Positions 22,302 through 34,004 are shown, counted from the stretch's first letter. The stretch: DNA of 64,000 nt from Aeromicrobium sp. Root236 (GCF_001428805.1 NZ_LMIS01000001.1:2674452-2738451), one strand, 5' to 3'. Notes: generated by a model not told the origin, from the sequence alone. Program-made: numbers and translations.

Positions 22302-24990
22302 CCACGGCCTCGGCCGCACCCGGCTCGACCTCGACCTCGATCCGCTCGACGTCCTGCGGCTGTTCCGCGGCCGCGACCGGCTCGTCGCGCTGCTCGGCGC
22401 CTGGCACCACGGTGAGGCGCTGATCGCGTTCGACCCGGTCGCAGTGCTCGACGGCGACCCGTTCACCGGCATCGACCTCGAGCCGCTGCCGTCCGACGTC
22501 GGCGGGTTCGGTGGCGGCTGGATCGGTGCGTGGGGCTACCAGCTCGGTCGCCTCGTCGAGGAGCTGCCGTCGCCCCCGCAGCGCCCGATCCCGCAACCCG
22601 ATCACCGCATCGCGTTCTACGACCACGTGCTGCGGCGCACCGACGGCACCTGGTGGCTGGAGTCCTTGGTGCCGGACGCGGAGCGGGACGCCCGGATCGT
22701 CGAGGCGCTCCGCGGCACTGCGACCGGACAGGCGTACGAGGTCGGGGCGTTCGAGATGACGCCGTCCCCCGAAGCGCACCGGGCGGCGCTCGCCACCGTG
22801 CTCGAGCACATCGCGGCCGGCGACATCTTCCAGGCCAACCTGTGCACCCGGCTCGAGGCATCGTTCAGCGGCGATCCCCTCGACGTGTTCTGCGCCGGCG
22901 TCGGGCGGCTGCACCCCGCCTACGCCGCCTACGTGTCGAGCCCCGAGGGGGCCTTGGTCAGCTTCTCGCCGGAGCTGTTCCTGCGCCGCACGGGCGACGA
23001 GGTGCTGACCTCGCCGATCAAGGGCACGGCGCCGCTCGACACCGACCCCGACGAGCTCGTCGCCTCGGCCAAGAACCGGGCCGAGAACATCATGATCGTC
23101 GACCTGATGCGCAACGACCTCGGCCGCGTCAGCGTGCCAGGCTCGGTCCGCGTCCCGGCGATCACCCGGGCGGAGCGTCACGCGGTCTGGCACCTCGTGT
23201 CCGACGTCGTGGGCCATGTGCCGCACGGCGTACGCGACTCGGAGCTGCTGCGCGCGACGTTCCCGCCGGGATCGGTCACGGGTGCCCCCAAGGTGCGCGC
23301 GATGGAGATCATCAACGACCTCGAGATGACCGGGCGCGAGGCCTACACCGGAGCCATCGGTCATGTGAGCCCCGCCGCCGGGCTCGAGCTCAACGTCGTC
23401 ATCCGTACGTTCGAGTTCTCCGGCGACCGGGTGTGGCTCGGTGTCGGCGGTGGCGTCGTGGCGGACTCCACGCCCGATGGTGAGTACGCCGAGTGCCTGG
23501 TCAAGGCGCGCCCGCTGATCGAGGCGATCGGGGGAGTGCTCGAGCTGACGGCCGACGTGCCGGACGTCGCCGAGGTGCCCACCACCGACGCCCCGGACCC
23601 CATCGAGACGGTCGACGAGTCGCTCGGCATCTACGACACCCTGCTGGTCGAGGACGGCCACGTCGCCGACCTCGAGGCCCACCTGGCCCGGCTCGACGCC
23701 AGCGTCCGCGCCGTCTACGGCACGACGATCCGCGCCGGGCTCGACGACGCGGTGCTGCGGCGCGCGGTGAGGCTCACGGGTCGCCAGCGCATGCGCATCG
23801 ACGCAGTCCCGGGTGCCGACGGCGTGGTGGTGACGATGACGAGCCGGGTCATCGACGACGATGCGGAGGCGTGGACGTTGACGCCGCGGACTCTCGAGGG
23901 CGGGTTCGGGCAGCACAAGTGGGCCGACCGTACGGCGCTGGCCTTCGACCGCGCGCCCGACCGTGACCTGCTGCTGCTCGCCGAGGACGGCGCGATCCTC
24001 GAGACGGCCCGCGCCAACGTCTTCGTCGTGCACGACGACGGGGTCCACACGCCGCCGACCGACGGACGCATCCTGCCGGGCACGGCCAGGGCGCGCGTCA
24101 TCGAGATCCTGCGTGAGGCGTCGGTGCCGGTGTTCCAGCGCCGGCTCACCGTCGACGACCTGACGGCGGCGACCGAGGTGTTCGTCAGCAACTCGCTGCG
24201 CGGGGTCGTGCCGGTCGTCGCGTGCGAGGGTGTCGGATCGTGGCCGGTCGGGCGTACGACGACGTGGCTCCGCGACGAGCTGCGCCGCTTCTGGTCCCAA
24301 CCCGGCTCCTTGAGCTCGTCGAAAGGACAGTCGCAGTCCTTTCGCTCCCCCAACGGCTACGCCCTTCCTGTTGGGGGGACCCCCATAGCTCAAGGAGCGC
24401 ATGCCGCCAAGGTCCTGTTCATCGACAACTACGACTCGTTCGTCTACAACCTCGTCCAGTACGCCGGTGAGCTCGGCGCGCAGGCCGAGGTCGTCCGCAA
24501 CGATGCCGTCACCGTTGAGGAGCTCGTCGCAGCGCGTGAACGCGGCGACTTCACCCACGTCGTCGTGTCGCCCGGCCCCGGCGCGCCGTCCGACGCCGGC
24601 GTCAGCATCGAGGCGATTCGCCGGCTGGGCCCGACGACGCCGATCCTCGGGGTGTGCCTCGGTCACCAGGCGATCGGCGAGGCCTACGGGGCCAGCGTCG
24701 TCCGGGCCCCTGAGGTCGTCCACGGCAAGCCGTCCCTGGTGCACCACGACGGCCGGGGCGTCTACGCCGGACTGCCGACGCCGCTGGTCTGTGCCCGCTA
24801 CCACTCGCTCGTGATCGACCCCGCGACGCTGCCCGGCGAGCTCGAGGCCACGGCCCACACCGCGTCCGGCATCGTCATGGGCGTCCGTCACCGCAGTCAT
24901 CCCGTAGAGGGTGTGCAGATGCATCCCGAATCCATCCTCACGGCGCGCGGCCACGAGATGCTCCAGTCCTTCCTCGGTTCCGTAGACTGA
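22279..24990 (+). CDS. pabB: Fused aminodeoxychorismate synthase/lyase: PabB-PabC-PabA
   Basis: 903 aa making p-aminobenzoate for folate. Residues ~1-440 are PabB (chorismate amination: [40 protein letters not shown]). Residues ~445-675 are PabC, the PLP lyase ([24 protein letters not shown]). Residues ~710-903 are PabA glutamine amidotransferase ([11 protein letters not shown], nucleophile in [10 protein letters not shown], His-Glu in GVQMHPES). All three activities thus lie in one chain. The PabC-PabA linker (~676-707) is translated from a hairpin-rich repeat at 24304-24399 and contains a rare ATA codon. PabBC fusions are known; adding PabA C-terminally is unusual. Starts inside dnaX (23-bp overlap). 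Confidence 0.93.
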   Translation: MTSPATTDHGLGRTRLDLDLDPLDVLRLFRGRDRLVALLGAWHHGEALIAFDPVAVLDGDPFTGIDLEPLPSDVGGFGGGWIGAWGYQLGRLVEELPSPPQRPIPQPDHRIAFYDHVLRRTDGTWWLESLVPDAERDARIVEALRGTATGQAYEVGAFEMTPSPEAHRAALATVLEHIAAGDIFQANLCTRLEASFSGDPLDVFCAGVGRLHPAYAAYVSSPEGALVSFSPELFLRRTGDEVLTSPIKGTAPLDTDPDELVASAKNRAENIMIVDLMRNDLGRVSVPGSVRVPAITRAERHAVWHLVSDVVGHVPHGVRDSELLRATFPPGSVTGAPKVRAMEIINDLEMTGREAYTGAIGHVSPAAGLELNVVIRTFEFSGDRVWLGVGGGVVADSTPDGEYAECLVKARPLIEAIGGVLELTADVPDVAEVPTTDAPDPIETVDESLGIYDTLLVEDGHVADLEAHLARLDASVRAVYGTTIRAGLDDAVLRRAVRLTGRQRMRIDAVPGADGVVVTMTSRVIDDDAEAWTLTPRTLEGGFGQHKWADRTALAFDRAPDRDLLLLAEDGAILETARANVFVVHDDGVHTPPTDGRILPGTARARVIEILREASVPVFQRRLTVDDLTAATEVFVSNSLRGVVPVVACEGVGSWPVGRTTTWLRDELRRFWSQPGSLSSSKGQSQSFRSPNGYALPVGGTPIAQGAHAAKVLFIDNYDSFVYNLVQYAGELGAQAEVVRNDAVTVEELVAARERGDFTHVVVSPGPGAPSDAGVSIEAIRRLGPTTPILGVCLGHQAIGEAYGASVVRAPEVVHGKPSLVHHDGRGVYAGLPTPLVCARYHSLVIDPATLPGELEATAHTASGIVMGVRHRSHPVEGVQMHPESILTARGHEMLQSFLGSVD
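24304..24399. repeat. REP-like triple-hairpin element inside the pab fusion gene
   Basis: Outer arms GCTCCTTGAGCT (24305-24316) and AGCTCAAGGAGC (24387-24398) are perfect inverted repeats. Inside are CGAAAGGAC/GTCCTTTCG (24320-24344) and CCCCCAAC/GTTGGGGG (24347-24377). The whole is read in frame as a Ser/Gln/Gly-rich linker between PabC and PabA. Its form is that of an intergenic palindromic repeat rather than coding DNA. Confidence 0.8.
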
Positions 24991-24997
24991 TCCCCTT

Positions 24998-25612
24998 ATG
25001 TATGACGGCGTGATTCAAGATCTGATCGATGAGCTCGGGCAACTCCCCGGCATCGGTCCCAAGAGCGCGCAACGCATCGCCTTCCACCTGCTCGACGCCG
25101 ATCCCGAGGACGTACGGCGCTTCGCCGCGACGCTCGTCGAGGTCAAGGCCAAGGTCCACTTCTGCTCGATCTGCGGCAACGTCACGGTCGACACCGAGTG
25201 CCGGGTCTGCGCCGATCCGCGCCGCGACCTCAGCGTGATCTGCGTCGTCGAGGAGTCCAAGGACGTCGTCGCGATCGAGCGCACGCGGGAGTTCCGCGGC
25301 CGCTATCACGTGCTCGGCGGTGCGATCTCGCCGATCGCCGGCATCGGCCCCGACCAGCTCCGCATCAAGGAGCTGCTCCAGCGCCTGCAGGACGGCGTCG
25401 TCACCGAGGTCATCATCGCGACCGACCCCAACCTCGAGGGGGAGGCGACCGCCACCTACCTCATCCGCATGCTCACCCCGCTCGGCCTGCGGGTCAGCAA
25501 GCTCGCGAGTGGCCTGCCCGTCGGCGGCGACCTGGAGTACGCCGACGAGCTCACCCTCGGCCGCGCGTTCGAGGGTCGAACGACCATCGGCAACGCCGCC
25601 GTCGGAAGCTGA
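24998..25612 (+). CDS. recR: Recombination protein RecR
   Basis: 204 aa. Helix-hairpin-helix [17 protein letters not shown], the zinc finger [16 protein letters not shown], a Toprim domain (VCVVEES-type start, [18 protein letters not shown]) and the C-terminal [20 protein letters not shown]. RecR acts with RecO and RecF to load RecA at gaps. It sits seven bases after the pab fusion, whereas the usual dnaX-ybaB-recR order would put ybaB here; ybaB is absent from the window. TAGACT at 24983-24988 may provide a separate promoter. Confidence 0.95.
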   Translation: MYDGVIQDLIDELGQLPGIGPKSAQRIAFHLLDADPEDVRRFAATLVEVKAKVHFCSICGNVTVDTECRVCADPRRDLSVICVVEESKDVVAIERTREFRGRYHVLGGAISPIAGIGPDQLRIKELLQRLQDGVVTEVIIATDPNLEGEATATYLIRMLTPLGLRVSKLASGLPVGGDLEYADELTLGRAFEGRTTIGNAAVGS

Positions 25613-25670
25613 CGGCTTCTCACTGTCCATCGGCAGGATCACGAGTCTGCCCCTCCGGACGAACCGGTAG

Positions 25671-28025
<2,355 letters not shown>

Positions 28026-28053
28026 CGGCCGTCGCTCCGCATGGCTGAGCGGA

Positions 28054-29994
28054 TCACAGGGTCTCGCGGATCGTGACGAACGCGTCGAGGGACGTGGGAT
28101 CGGTCAGCGCGCCCTTGGCGGCAGCATCCTCGATCGACGCACCCTGCAGGATCTTCTTGACCGGCACCTCGAGCTTCTTGCCCGACAGGGTGCGGGGGAG
28201 CGCCGCGACCTGATGGATCGCGTCGGGGACGTGCCGGGGCGACAGCTGCGTGCGCAGGGCGAGCGCGAGTCGCTGGTGGAGCGCCTCGTCGAGGTCGAGC
28301 CCGTCGGTGAGCACGACGAACAGCAGGAGCCGGCCGGCGCCGCCCTCGGCGTCCTCGAGGTGGACCACAAGGCTGTCGACGACCTCGGGCAACGCCTCGA
28401 CGACGGTGTAGAACTCGGCGGTCCCCAGGCGTACGCCTCCACGGTTGAGCGTCGCGTCGCTGCGACCCGTGATGATGCAGGTGCCGCGCTCGGTGATCGT
28501 GATCCAGTCGCCGTGGCGCCAGACGCCGGGGATGTCCTCGAAGTAGGCCGCCCGATAGCGGGAACCGTCGGCGTCGCCCCAGAACCCGACCGGCATCGAC
28601 GGCATCGGCTGCGTGATGACGAGCTCGCCGAGCGAGCCGATCACGGGGTGACGTTCCTCGTCGTACGCCTCGACGGCGCAGCCGAGCATGCGGCACGAGA
28701 TCTCCCCGGCGTAGACCGGGACGGTCGGCGCGGCGCCGACGAACCCGGAGCACACGTCCGTGCCGCCGGAGATCGAGCCGAGCTGCACCGTCGGGCTGAC
28801 CGCGTCGTAGACCCAGCGGAATCCCTCGGCGGGCAGCGGTGCGCCGGTCGAGCCGACGCCGCGGAGCCGTGACAGGTCGGCGACCTCGTGCGGCACGAGC
28901 CCTTCCTTGCGGCACTGCAGCAGATAGGGCGCGCTGGTGCCGAAGTACGTCATCTCGAGCCGCTCGGCGAGCTGCCACAGCATCGCGAGGTCGGGGTGTC
29001 CCGGATTGCCGTCGAACAGCACGATCGTCGAGCCGACCGCGAGGCCCGAGATCAGCAGGTTCCACATCATCCAGCCGGTCGTCGAGAACCAGAAGAAGCG
29101 GTCCGCGCGGCCGAGGTCGTGGTGGAACGCCAGCGACTTGAGGTGCTCGAGCGTGATGCCGCCGTGGCCGTGCACGATCGGCTTCGGCAGTCCGGTGGTG
29201 CCCGACGAGAACAGCACGTAGAGCGGCGCCGCGAACGGCAGGCGTACGAACTCGAGCGGCCCGGACTCGGCGGTGAGCTCGGCCCACGTGATCGCGCCGT
29301 CAGGAGCCGCGGCGTCGGCGTCCAGGTAGGGCAGCCACACGACGGTGCACAGGCTCGGCAGGCTGCTGGTGATCGCCTCGACCTCGGCCCGCCGGTCGAC
29401 GCCCTTGGTGCCGTAGCGATAGCCGTCGACCGCCAGCAGGACGGTCGGCTCGATCTGCTGCCACCGGTCGACCACGCTCTGGGTGCCGAACTCCGGCGCG
29501 CACGACGAGAACACCGCGCCGAGGCTCGCCGCGGCCAGGAGCAGCACCAGCGTCTCCGGGATGTTGGGGGAGTAGGCGGCGACCCGGTCTCCCGCCTCGA
29601 CGCCGGCGCGCTGGAGGCCGGCGCGGGCGCGTGCCACCTGGTCACGGAGCTCGCCCGCGGTCAGACGTACGTCGTCGCGGCTCTGCGAGGCGGCGACCAC
29701 GACGACGTCGTCGTCGGTCCGGCCGGGCATCCGCAACATCGCCTCGGCGTAGTTGAGGCGTACGTCGGGGAACCACACCGCGCCGGGCATCGACGCGTCG
29801 GCGAGGGCGATCGTCGGGTCGCCGTCGGCGGGGACGTCGAAGTGCTGCCACGCGGCGCGCCAGAAGTCGTTGGGCTGCTCCACCGACCAGGCCCAGAGCG
29901 CGTCGTAGTCGGCGAACGTCTGGTCCAGCCCTTGCATGAACCGCTCGAGCCTCGAGGTGCCGTCGAGCGGCGGGCTCCAGAGAACGTCGGTCAC
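28054..29994 (-). CDS. Acetoacetate-CoA ligase (acetoacetyl-CoA synthetase)
   Basis: 646 aa, the length of AACS and close to acetyl-CoA synthetase. N-terminal FWRAAWQHFDV and RLNYAEAMLR are AACS-like; the adenylation P-loop is FSSGTTGLPKPIVHGHGG, A5 region GSISGGTDVCSGF, and the C-terminal lysine lies in PRTLSGKKLEVPVKK. It activates acetoacetate with ATP and CoA. GTG 29994 overlaps the stop of the upstream membrane protein gene, so they are probably cotranscribed. Confidence 0.9.
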   Translation of the reverse strand: MTDVLWSPPLDGTSRLERFMQGLDQTFADYDALWAWSVEQPNDFWRAAWQHFDVPADGDPTIALADASMPGAVWFPDVRLNYAEAMLRMPGRTDDDVVVVAASQSRDDVRLTAGELRDQVARARAGLQRAGVEAGDRVAAYSPNIPETLVLLLAAASLGAVFSSCAPEFGTQSVVDRWQQIEPTVLLAVDGYRYGTKGVDRRAEVEAITSSLPSLCTVVWLPYLDADAAAPDGAITWAELTAESGPLEFVRLPFAAPLYVLFSSGTTGLPKPIVHGHGGITLEHLKSLAFHHDLGRADRFFWFSTTGWMMWNLLISGLAVGSTIVLFDGNPGHPDLAMLWQLAERLEMTYFGTSAPYLLQCRKEGLVPHEVADLSRLRGVGSTGAPLPAEGFRWVYDAVSPTVQLGSISGGTDVCSGFVGAAPTVPVYAGEISCRMLGCAVEAYDEERHPVIGSLGELVITQPMPSMPVGFWGDADGSRYRAAYFEDIPGVWRHGDWITITERGTCIITGRSDATLNRGGVRLGTAEFYTVVEALPEVVDSLVVHLEDAEGGAGRLLLFVVLTDGLDLDEALHQRLALALRTQLSPRHVPDAIHQVAALPRTLSGKKLEVPVKKILQGASIEDAAAKGALTDPTSLDAFVTIRETL

Positions 29995-30725
29995 TCGGGA
30001 ATTGTAGGGCTGCTCTCGGCCACCGTGATGAGCCAGTAGGACAGGAGATAGGTCACCGCGCCCAGGGCCGGCACGAGCACGAGTGCCCTCCGGTCGTCGG
30101 CCATGTCGAGGAAGAGCCCCAGGATCGCGACGATCGTCAGGACCACCGCCAGGAAGCTGATGAGTCCGGCCTTGGCGGTGCCGAACGCCGTCAGGAGCAG
30201 GTCACCGATGATGATCGCGATGAAGGTGACGACGACGAACGTCAGCGAGCCCCACTGCTTGCCGCCGGAGGCGACGCCGCGTACGTCGTTGAAGATCTCG
30301 AGGGCGATCAGCCCGAGACCCACCGACGCCAGGCCGACGACGAGGCCCGTGATGAGGGCAGCCAACCGGCCGTCGATGTGCGGGACGCGCCAGGCGATGA
30401 TCGCGCGGAACCGGTCGGCGACGAACGTACCGGTGGCCCTCGCCGCAGAGCCCGTGGCTCCCGCGACCCCCGATGCGACGCCCGCACCGCGCGAGGTCAG
30501 TGCCTTGCCGGCCGCGCCCACGTTGACGCGGGGGCGGGTCTTCGTCGTCCCGGCGGGCTTGGAGCCCGGGCGGCTGGCGACCTTGGCCTGCGGCTTCGTG
30601 CGGGTCGTCGAGACCGGCCGGCCGTAGCGGACGGTCTTGTCCGGCGGCGGTGACGCAGGGCGTACGACGGTCTTCTTGACGACGCGTTTGACCACCTTCT
30701 TGGCGGGCTGCTGCTCGTCGACCAT
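29991..30725 (-). CDS. Membrane protein with Lys/Val-rich basic N-terminus
   Basis: 244 aa. The first ~100 residues are basic and low-complexity (AKKVVKRVVKKTVVRP, repeated Lys/Arg/Pro/Thr), then about four helices: LAALITGLVVGLASVGLGLI, LTFVVVTFIAIIIGDLLL, AGLISFLAVVLTIVAILGLF and a last one near the end. The tail is cytosolic and could bind nucleic acid or anionic lipid; that is inference. No family recognised with certainty. Overlaps the AACS gene by 4 bp. Confidence 0.72.
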   Translation of the reverse strand: MVDEQQPAKKVVKRVVKKTVVRPASPPPDKTVRYGRPVSTTRTKPQAKVASRPGSKPAGTTKTRPRVNVGAAGKALTSRGAGVASGVAGATGSAARATGTFVADRFRAIIAWRVPHIDGRLAALITGLVVGLASVGLGLIALEIFNDVRGVASGGKQWGSLTFVVVTFIAIIIGDLLLTAFGTAKAGLISFLAVVLTIVAILGLFLDMADDRRALVLVPALGAVTYLLSYWLITVAESSPTIPE

Positions 30726-30896
30726 GCGCTGAGTCTTTCACAGCGGATGTCACGTCACAGGCGGTCGAACGTTGCGATCAGGTTGAGTTCTGCGCTCAGC
30801 GAGATCCACCTGGCCGAGATGTCGGATCCGGAGCGGGCCCGTTCGTCGTACGTGTAGAGGCCGCTCCGGAGGCGGCACCCGACGAGAGGCATCCCG

Positions 30897-31025
30897 ATGT
30901 ACGCATTCCTGAAGCAGCTGACGAACGCGGTCCTGAAGGCCACGAGCTGGGGCCTGGAAGCCCCCGAGCTGCGCCGTCACGAGCGCGGATCGGTCCCGGT
31001 CATGACCTTCAGCCCGCGCTTCTGA
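30897..31025 (+). CDS. Possible 42-aa small protein
   Basis: ATG 30897 opens a 42-residue frame (MYAFLKQLTNAVLKATSWG start, MTFSPRF end) with GAGAGG eight bases upstream and a perfect 13-bp hairpin 11 bases after the stop, i.e. a complete gene-sized unit. The N-terminal half could form an amphipathic helix. It occupies an otherwise empty ~340-bp interval between the basic membrane protein and tRNA-Pro. No similarity is recognised; a competing 62-codon frame lies antisense at 30755-30943 with poorer signals. Confidence 0.45.
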   Translation: MYAFLKQLTNAVLKATSWGLEAPELRRHERGSVPVMTFSPRF

Positions 31026-31036
31026 GCGGAGACGAG

Positions 31037-31067
31037 GAATGGCCGGACCCTGGGGGTCCGGCCATTC
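31037..31067. terminator. Perfect 13-bp hairpin before tRNA-Pro
   Basis: GAATGGCCGGACC and GGTCCGGCCATTC pair around CTGGG. It can terminate the small frame on the plus strand and the tRNA-Pro transcript on the minus strand (7 bases beyond the tRNA 3' end). Confidence 0.78.
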
Positions 31068-31073
31068 ACTGTG

Positions 31074-31147
31074 TCGGGCTGACAGGATTTGAACCTGCGG
31101 CCTCGTCGTCCCGAACGACGCGCGCTACCAAGCTGCGCCACAGCCCG
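31074..31147 (-). tRNA. tRNA-Pro (anticodon CGG)
   Basis: Acceptor stem CGGGCTG/CAGCCCG with discriminator A; anticodon loop TTCGGGA gives CGG, reading CCG, the dominant Pro codon in high-GC genomes. T arm GCAGGTTCAAATCCTGT is canonical. CCA is not encoded. Confidence 0.94.
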
Positions 31148-31155
31148 AATGCTCC

Positions 31156-32061
31156 CTAGATGAGGGAACCGGAAGAGTCTATCCCAGTCAGGGTGAGCAG
31201 CGTCGCCTCGGGGCGGCACGCGAAACGTACGGGCGTGTAGGGCGACGTGCCGAGCCCGGCGGACACGTGGAGCCACGACGGGTCGTGACCGTCGACCTGG
31301 TGCCGGTGCAGCCCGCGAGCACGGGCCCGGTCGAGGTCGCAGTTGGTGACGAGCGCCCCGTAGAACGGGATGCGCAGCTGGCCGCCGTGGGTGTGGCCGG
31401 CCATGATCAGCGGGTAGCCGAGCGTGTTCCAACGGTCGAGGACCCGCAGGTAGGGGGCATGGGCCACGCCGATCGCCAGGTCTGCCGTGGTGTCGGCCGG
31501 GACCTCGTCGAGCACGTCGTAGTTGAGGTGCGGGTCGTCGACCCCGACGAACGCGAGGCGCCGCCCACCGGCGACGAACGACGCGTGGCGGTTGCTGAGG
31601 TCGACCCAACCGCGCTGCTCGAACGCGTGACGCAGCTGGTCGAACGGCAGGTCGCGCTTGCGCTTCCACTCACCGCCCGTGCCACCCCGGAGGTAGTTGA
31701 CCGGGTTCTTGGCGACGGGGGAGAAGTAGTCGTTCGACCCGAACACGAACGCGCCGGGCAGGTCCAGCAGGTCGCCGTACGCGCGCAGCACCGACGGCAC
31801 GGCGTCGAGGTGCGCGAGGTTGTCGCCGGTGTTGACGACCAGGTCGGGCTGGAGGTCGGCGAGGCCGCGCAGCCAGTGCTGCTTCTTGTGCTGGCTCGGC
31901 GTCATGTGGGTGTCGGAGAGGTGCAGCACGCGCAGCGGCTCCGACCCGGCTGCGAGCACCGGCACCGTGACCTCGCGGAGGGTGAATGCGCGTACCTCGT
32001 AGACCGAGGCGTACGCCAGCCCGGCCGCGGCAGCCGCGAAGGGCCAGAGCAAGGGGCGCAC
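31156..32061 (-). CDS. Membrane-anchored metallophosphoesterase
   Basis: About 301 aa. A single N-terminal helix (LLWPFAAAAAGLAYASVY) anchors a calcineurin-type domain: LHLSDTHM (D-x-H), VNTGDNLAH (GDN), FGSNDY (GNHD variant GSND), and AGHTHGGQLRIPF (GHTH). Two-metal phosphoesterase acting at the membrane; substrate unknown, possibly UDP-sugar lipids or nucleotides by family analogy. GTG 32061 is chosen because GGGAG is nine bases upstream and the helix starts there; GTG 32079 overlaps the upstream stop and is the alternative. Confidence 0.88.
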   Translation of the reverse strand: MRPLLWPFAAAAAGLAYASVYEVRAFTLREVTVPVLAAGSEPLRVLHLSDTHMTPSQHKKQHWLRGLADLQPDLVVNTGDNLAHLDAVPSVLRAYGDLLDLPGAFVFGSNDYFSPVAKNPVNYLRGGTGGEWKRKRDLPFDQLRHAFEQRGWVDLSNRHASFVAGGRRLAFVGVDDPHLNYDVLDEVPADTTADLAIGVAHAPYLRVLDRWNTLGYPLIMAGHTHGGQLRIPFYGALVTNCDLDRARARGLHRHQVDGHDPSWLHVSAGLGTSPYTPVRFACRPEATLLTLTGIDSSGSLI

Positions 32062-32075
32062 GGGTCCAGTCTCCC

Positions 32076-33488
32076 TCACGCCTGGGCACTCGCCTCACGG
32101 AGTCGCGTGGCGACGGCGACGAGGTCGGGAGTCAGTCCGGTGACGTGGTCGGAGTCCCGCAGGAGGCGGCGTACGTTGCCGAGGTCGCGGGCCGCCTGGC
32201 CGAGGGTCGCCCGGTGCGGGGTCGGACCGAGGTCCGCCGCTGCGTCGGCGACTGCGAGCACCGCATCGAGCGCGTGAGCGGGTGCCGTCGTCGGTCGCCT
32301 GAGTCTGTGGTGCAGGCGCCACGTCGGCCGGACGAGCTCGAGGTGGTGCCGTGCAGCATGGAGGGCGGAGAGATCAGGCTCGCCTCCCTCGAGGCGCCCC
32401 TTGAGGACGTCCTGCACGGCCGCGAGGACATCAGCGGTGCGGCGCCGGGCGACATCTCGTGTGCGTACGGGCAGCAGGAACCACGAGACCGCGACCGCGA
32501 TCGCCCCGCCGATGACGATGGCGAGCAGCCGGACCTCGAGCTGACTGCCCTCACCTGTCCCGTAGTAGCCGTAGAGCAGGGCCAGCACCGCGGTGACGCA
32601 CCCGGCCCAGTACGCGTACCCGCGAGGTCGCAGCCAGGTGCCGATCGCCAGCACGACGAAGATCGCCACCACGGAGGCGTGCGATCCCGGGGTGACCCGA
32701 CCGGCGATCAGCGTCGCGGCCGTCGTGCCGACGAGGGCGCCGAGGACACGCAGCACGCTCTTGGTGAGCACGTCGCCGCGCCCGCGGTTGCCGCTGTTCA
32801 CGACGAACGCCGTGATGACGACCCACGGCCAGTGCTCGTCGAACGCGAGGTGGCCGATGACCAGGGCGACACCGAGCGACACCAGCATCTGGATCGCCAT
32901 CCGGGTGCTCGCGTCGAGCACTCGACCGGCTCGCCGTCGTGCCGGTGCCGGCGGAACGTCGTGCAGCAGCCCGAGGGAGTGCGCGACCGTCGTCGCGGCA
33001 GCGGCCCACACGTACGCCACGACCGCGACGACAGGCGTCCACCACGCGTCGTGGGCGGCGGGGGCGGCCACGGCCGGCGTGGTCAGCACGGCGATGAACG
33101 GCAACGACATGAGGGTGCCGAGGCGGCTCGCGACCGGGCCCAGCCGGCGCAGCAGGATGGGTGCGCTCAAGCCCACGGCGAGCAGACCGCCGCCGACCGC
33201 CTCGTGGTGGAACAGGACCTCGGCGACGTACCGCGCCGCGATCGCCACGACCACGAGCGTCGCGAGTCGTGCTCCGCGACTCCGCCAGGACCCGTGGCCC
33301 TCGAGCCGGCCCAGCGTCAGGGCGAGCACGACCGACAGGATGATGAGCGTCGAGCTGAAGCCGGCGATGTCGTGCAGGGCCAGCGTCGTGCCGAAGCTTC
33401 CGAGCACGGCCGACATCGTGACGATCGCGCGGACCAGCTCGGCGGAGGGCCGCCACCGCACGGTGGGGGCGGGTCGGGAGTCCCTCAT
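32076..33488 (-). CDS. FUSC-family (aromatic acid exporter-like) membrane protein
   Basis: 470 aa from ATG 33488. Two sets of about six helices separated by a soluble stretch (LLHDVPPAPARRRAGRVLDA), the second beginning MAIQMLVSLGVALVIGHLAF and containing WPWVVITAFVVNSGNRGRGD, the conserved FUSC core. A C-terminal ~130-residue helical domain follows. The family includes AaeB-like effluxers; substrate unknown. Overlaps the metallophosphoesterase gene in GTGA fashion and diverges from yqeY. Confidence 0.83.
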   Translation of the reverse strand: MRDSRPAPTVRWRPSAELVRAIVTMSAVLGSFGTTLALHDIAGFSSTLIILSVVLALTLGRLEGHGSWRSRGARLATLVVVAIAARYVAEVLFHHEAVGGGLLAVGLSAPILLRRLGPVASRLGTLMSLPFIAVLTTPAVAAPAAHDAWWTPVVAVVAYVWAAAATTVAHSLGLLHDVPPAPARRRAGRVLDASTRMAIQMLVSLGVALVIGHLAFDEHWPWVVITAFVVNSGNRGRGDVLTKSVLRVLGALVGTTAATLIAGRVTPGSHASVVAIFVVLAIGTWLRPRGYAYWAGCVTAVLALLYGYYGTGEGSQLEVRLLAIVIGGAIAVAVSWFLLPVRTRDVARRRTADVLAAVQDVLKGRLEGGEPDLSALHAARHHLELVRPTWRLHHRLRRPTTAPAHALDAVLAVADAAADLGPTPHRATLGQAARDLGNVRRLLRDSDHVTGLTPDLVAVATRLREASAQA

Positions 33489-33531
33489 GGCCGCGACGCT
33501 ACCGCCGCCCGGTCCTGCGACAATGTGACGT

Positions 33532-33996
33532 ATGTCAGGACTCAAGGACCAGCTGCACGACGACCTCACCACCTCGATGAAGGCGCGCGATGCGCTGCGC
33601 ACGTCGACGCTGCGCATGGTGCTCACGGCGATCACCAACGCCGAGGTCGCCGGCAAGGAGGTCCGCGAGCTGAGCGACGAGGACATCATCACGGTGCTGG
33701 GCTCGGAGGCCAAGAAGCGCCGTGAGGCCGCTCAGGCGTTCGCCGAGGGCAACCGCCCCGAGCTCGCCGACAAGGAGCGCGCCGAGGCGGAGATCCTCGC
33801 CGAGTACCTGCCGGCTCAGCTGAGCGCTGAAGAGATCGCCGCCATCGTGTCGGCTGCCGTCGAATCCGCCGGCGCCGCGGGCGAGGGCATGAAGGCCATG
33901 GGCAAGGTCATGGGGATCGTGTCACCCCAGGTCAAGGGCAAGGCCGACGGCGGCGCCGTCGCCGCTGAGGTCAAGCGGCAGATCAACGGTTCCTGA
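33532..33996 (+). CDS. yqeY: YqeY/GatB C-terminal-like domain protein
   Basis: 154 aa, all helical: LKDQLHDDLTTSMKARDALR, LRMVLTAITNAEV, AEGNRPELADKERAEAEILA and the C-terminal GEGMKAMGKVMGIVSPQVKG, which is the tRNA-binding tail domain shared with GatB. Stand-alone YqeY proteins are widespread and probably bind tRNA; exact role unsettled. Followed within 60 bases by the convergent PBP gene. Confidence 0.92.
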   Translation: MSGLKDQLHDDLTTSMKARDALRTSTLRMVLTAITNAEVAGKEVRELSDEDIITVLGSEAKKRREAAQAFAEGNRPELADKERAEAEILAEYLPAQLSAEEIAAIVSAAVESAGAAGEGMKAMGKVMGIVSPQVKGKADGGAVAAEVKRQINGS

Positions 33997-34004
33997 GGAG
34001 CGAG

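Noticed and set aside
19443..22472. A 1009-codon open frame on the minus strand, antisense to the ArsR-type gene and dnaX
   Set aside because: It is a high-GC shadow frame: His/Asp/Arg/Gly-rich with no domain signatures, and the opposite strand carries unmistakable DnaX motifs.
22276..24954. An 892-codon frame antisense to the pab fusion
   Set aside because: Arg/Asp/Val-rich shadow frame; the sense strand has all PabB, PabC and PabA catalytic motifs.
24401..24990. Separate pabA gene starting at ATG 24401
   Set aside because: That ATG is in a different frame from the amidotransferase domain. The domain is continuous in frame with PabBC through the linker, so a fusion is the simplest reading, barring a sequencing error.
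30755..30943. 62-codon minus-strand frame opposite the small plus-strand gene
   Set aside because: No ribosome-binding site at a suitable distance and poor third-position GC bias; the plus-strand frame has better signals.
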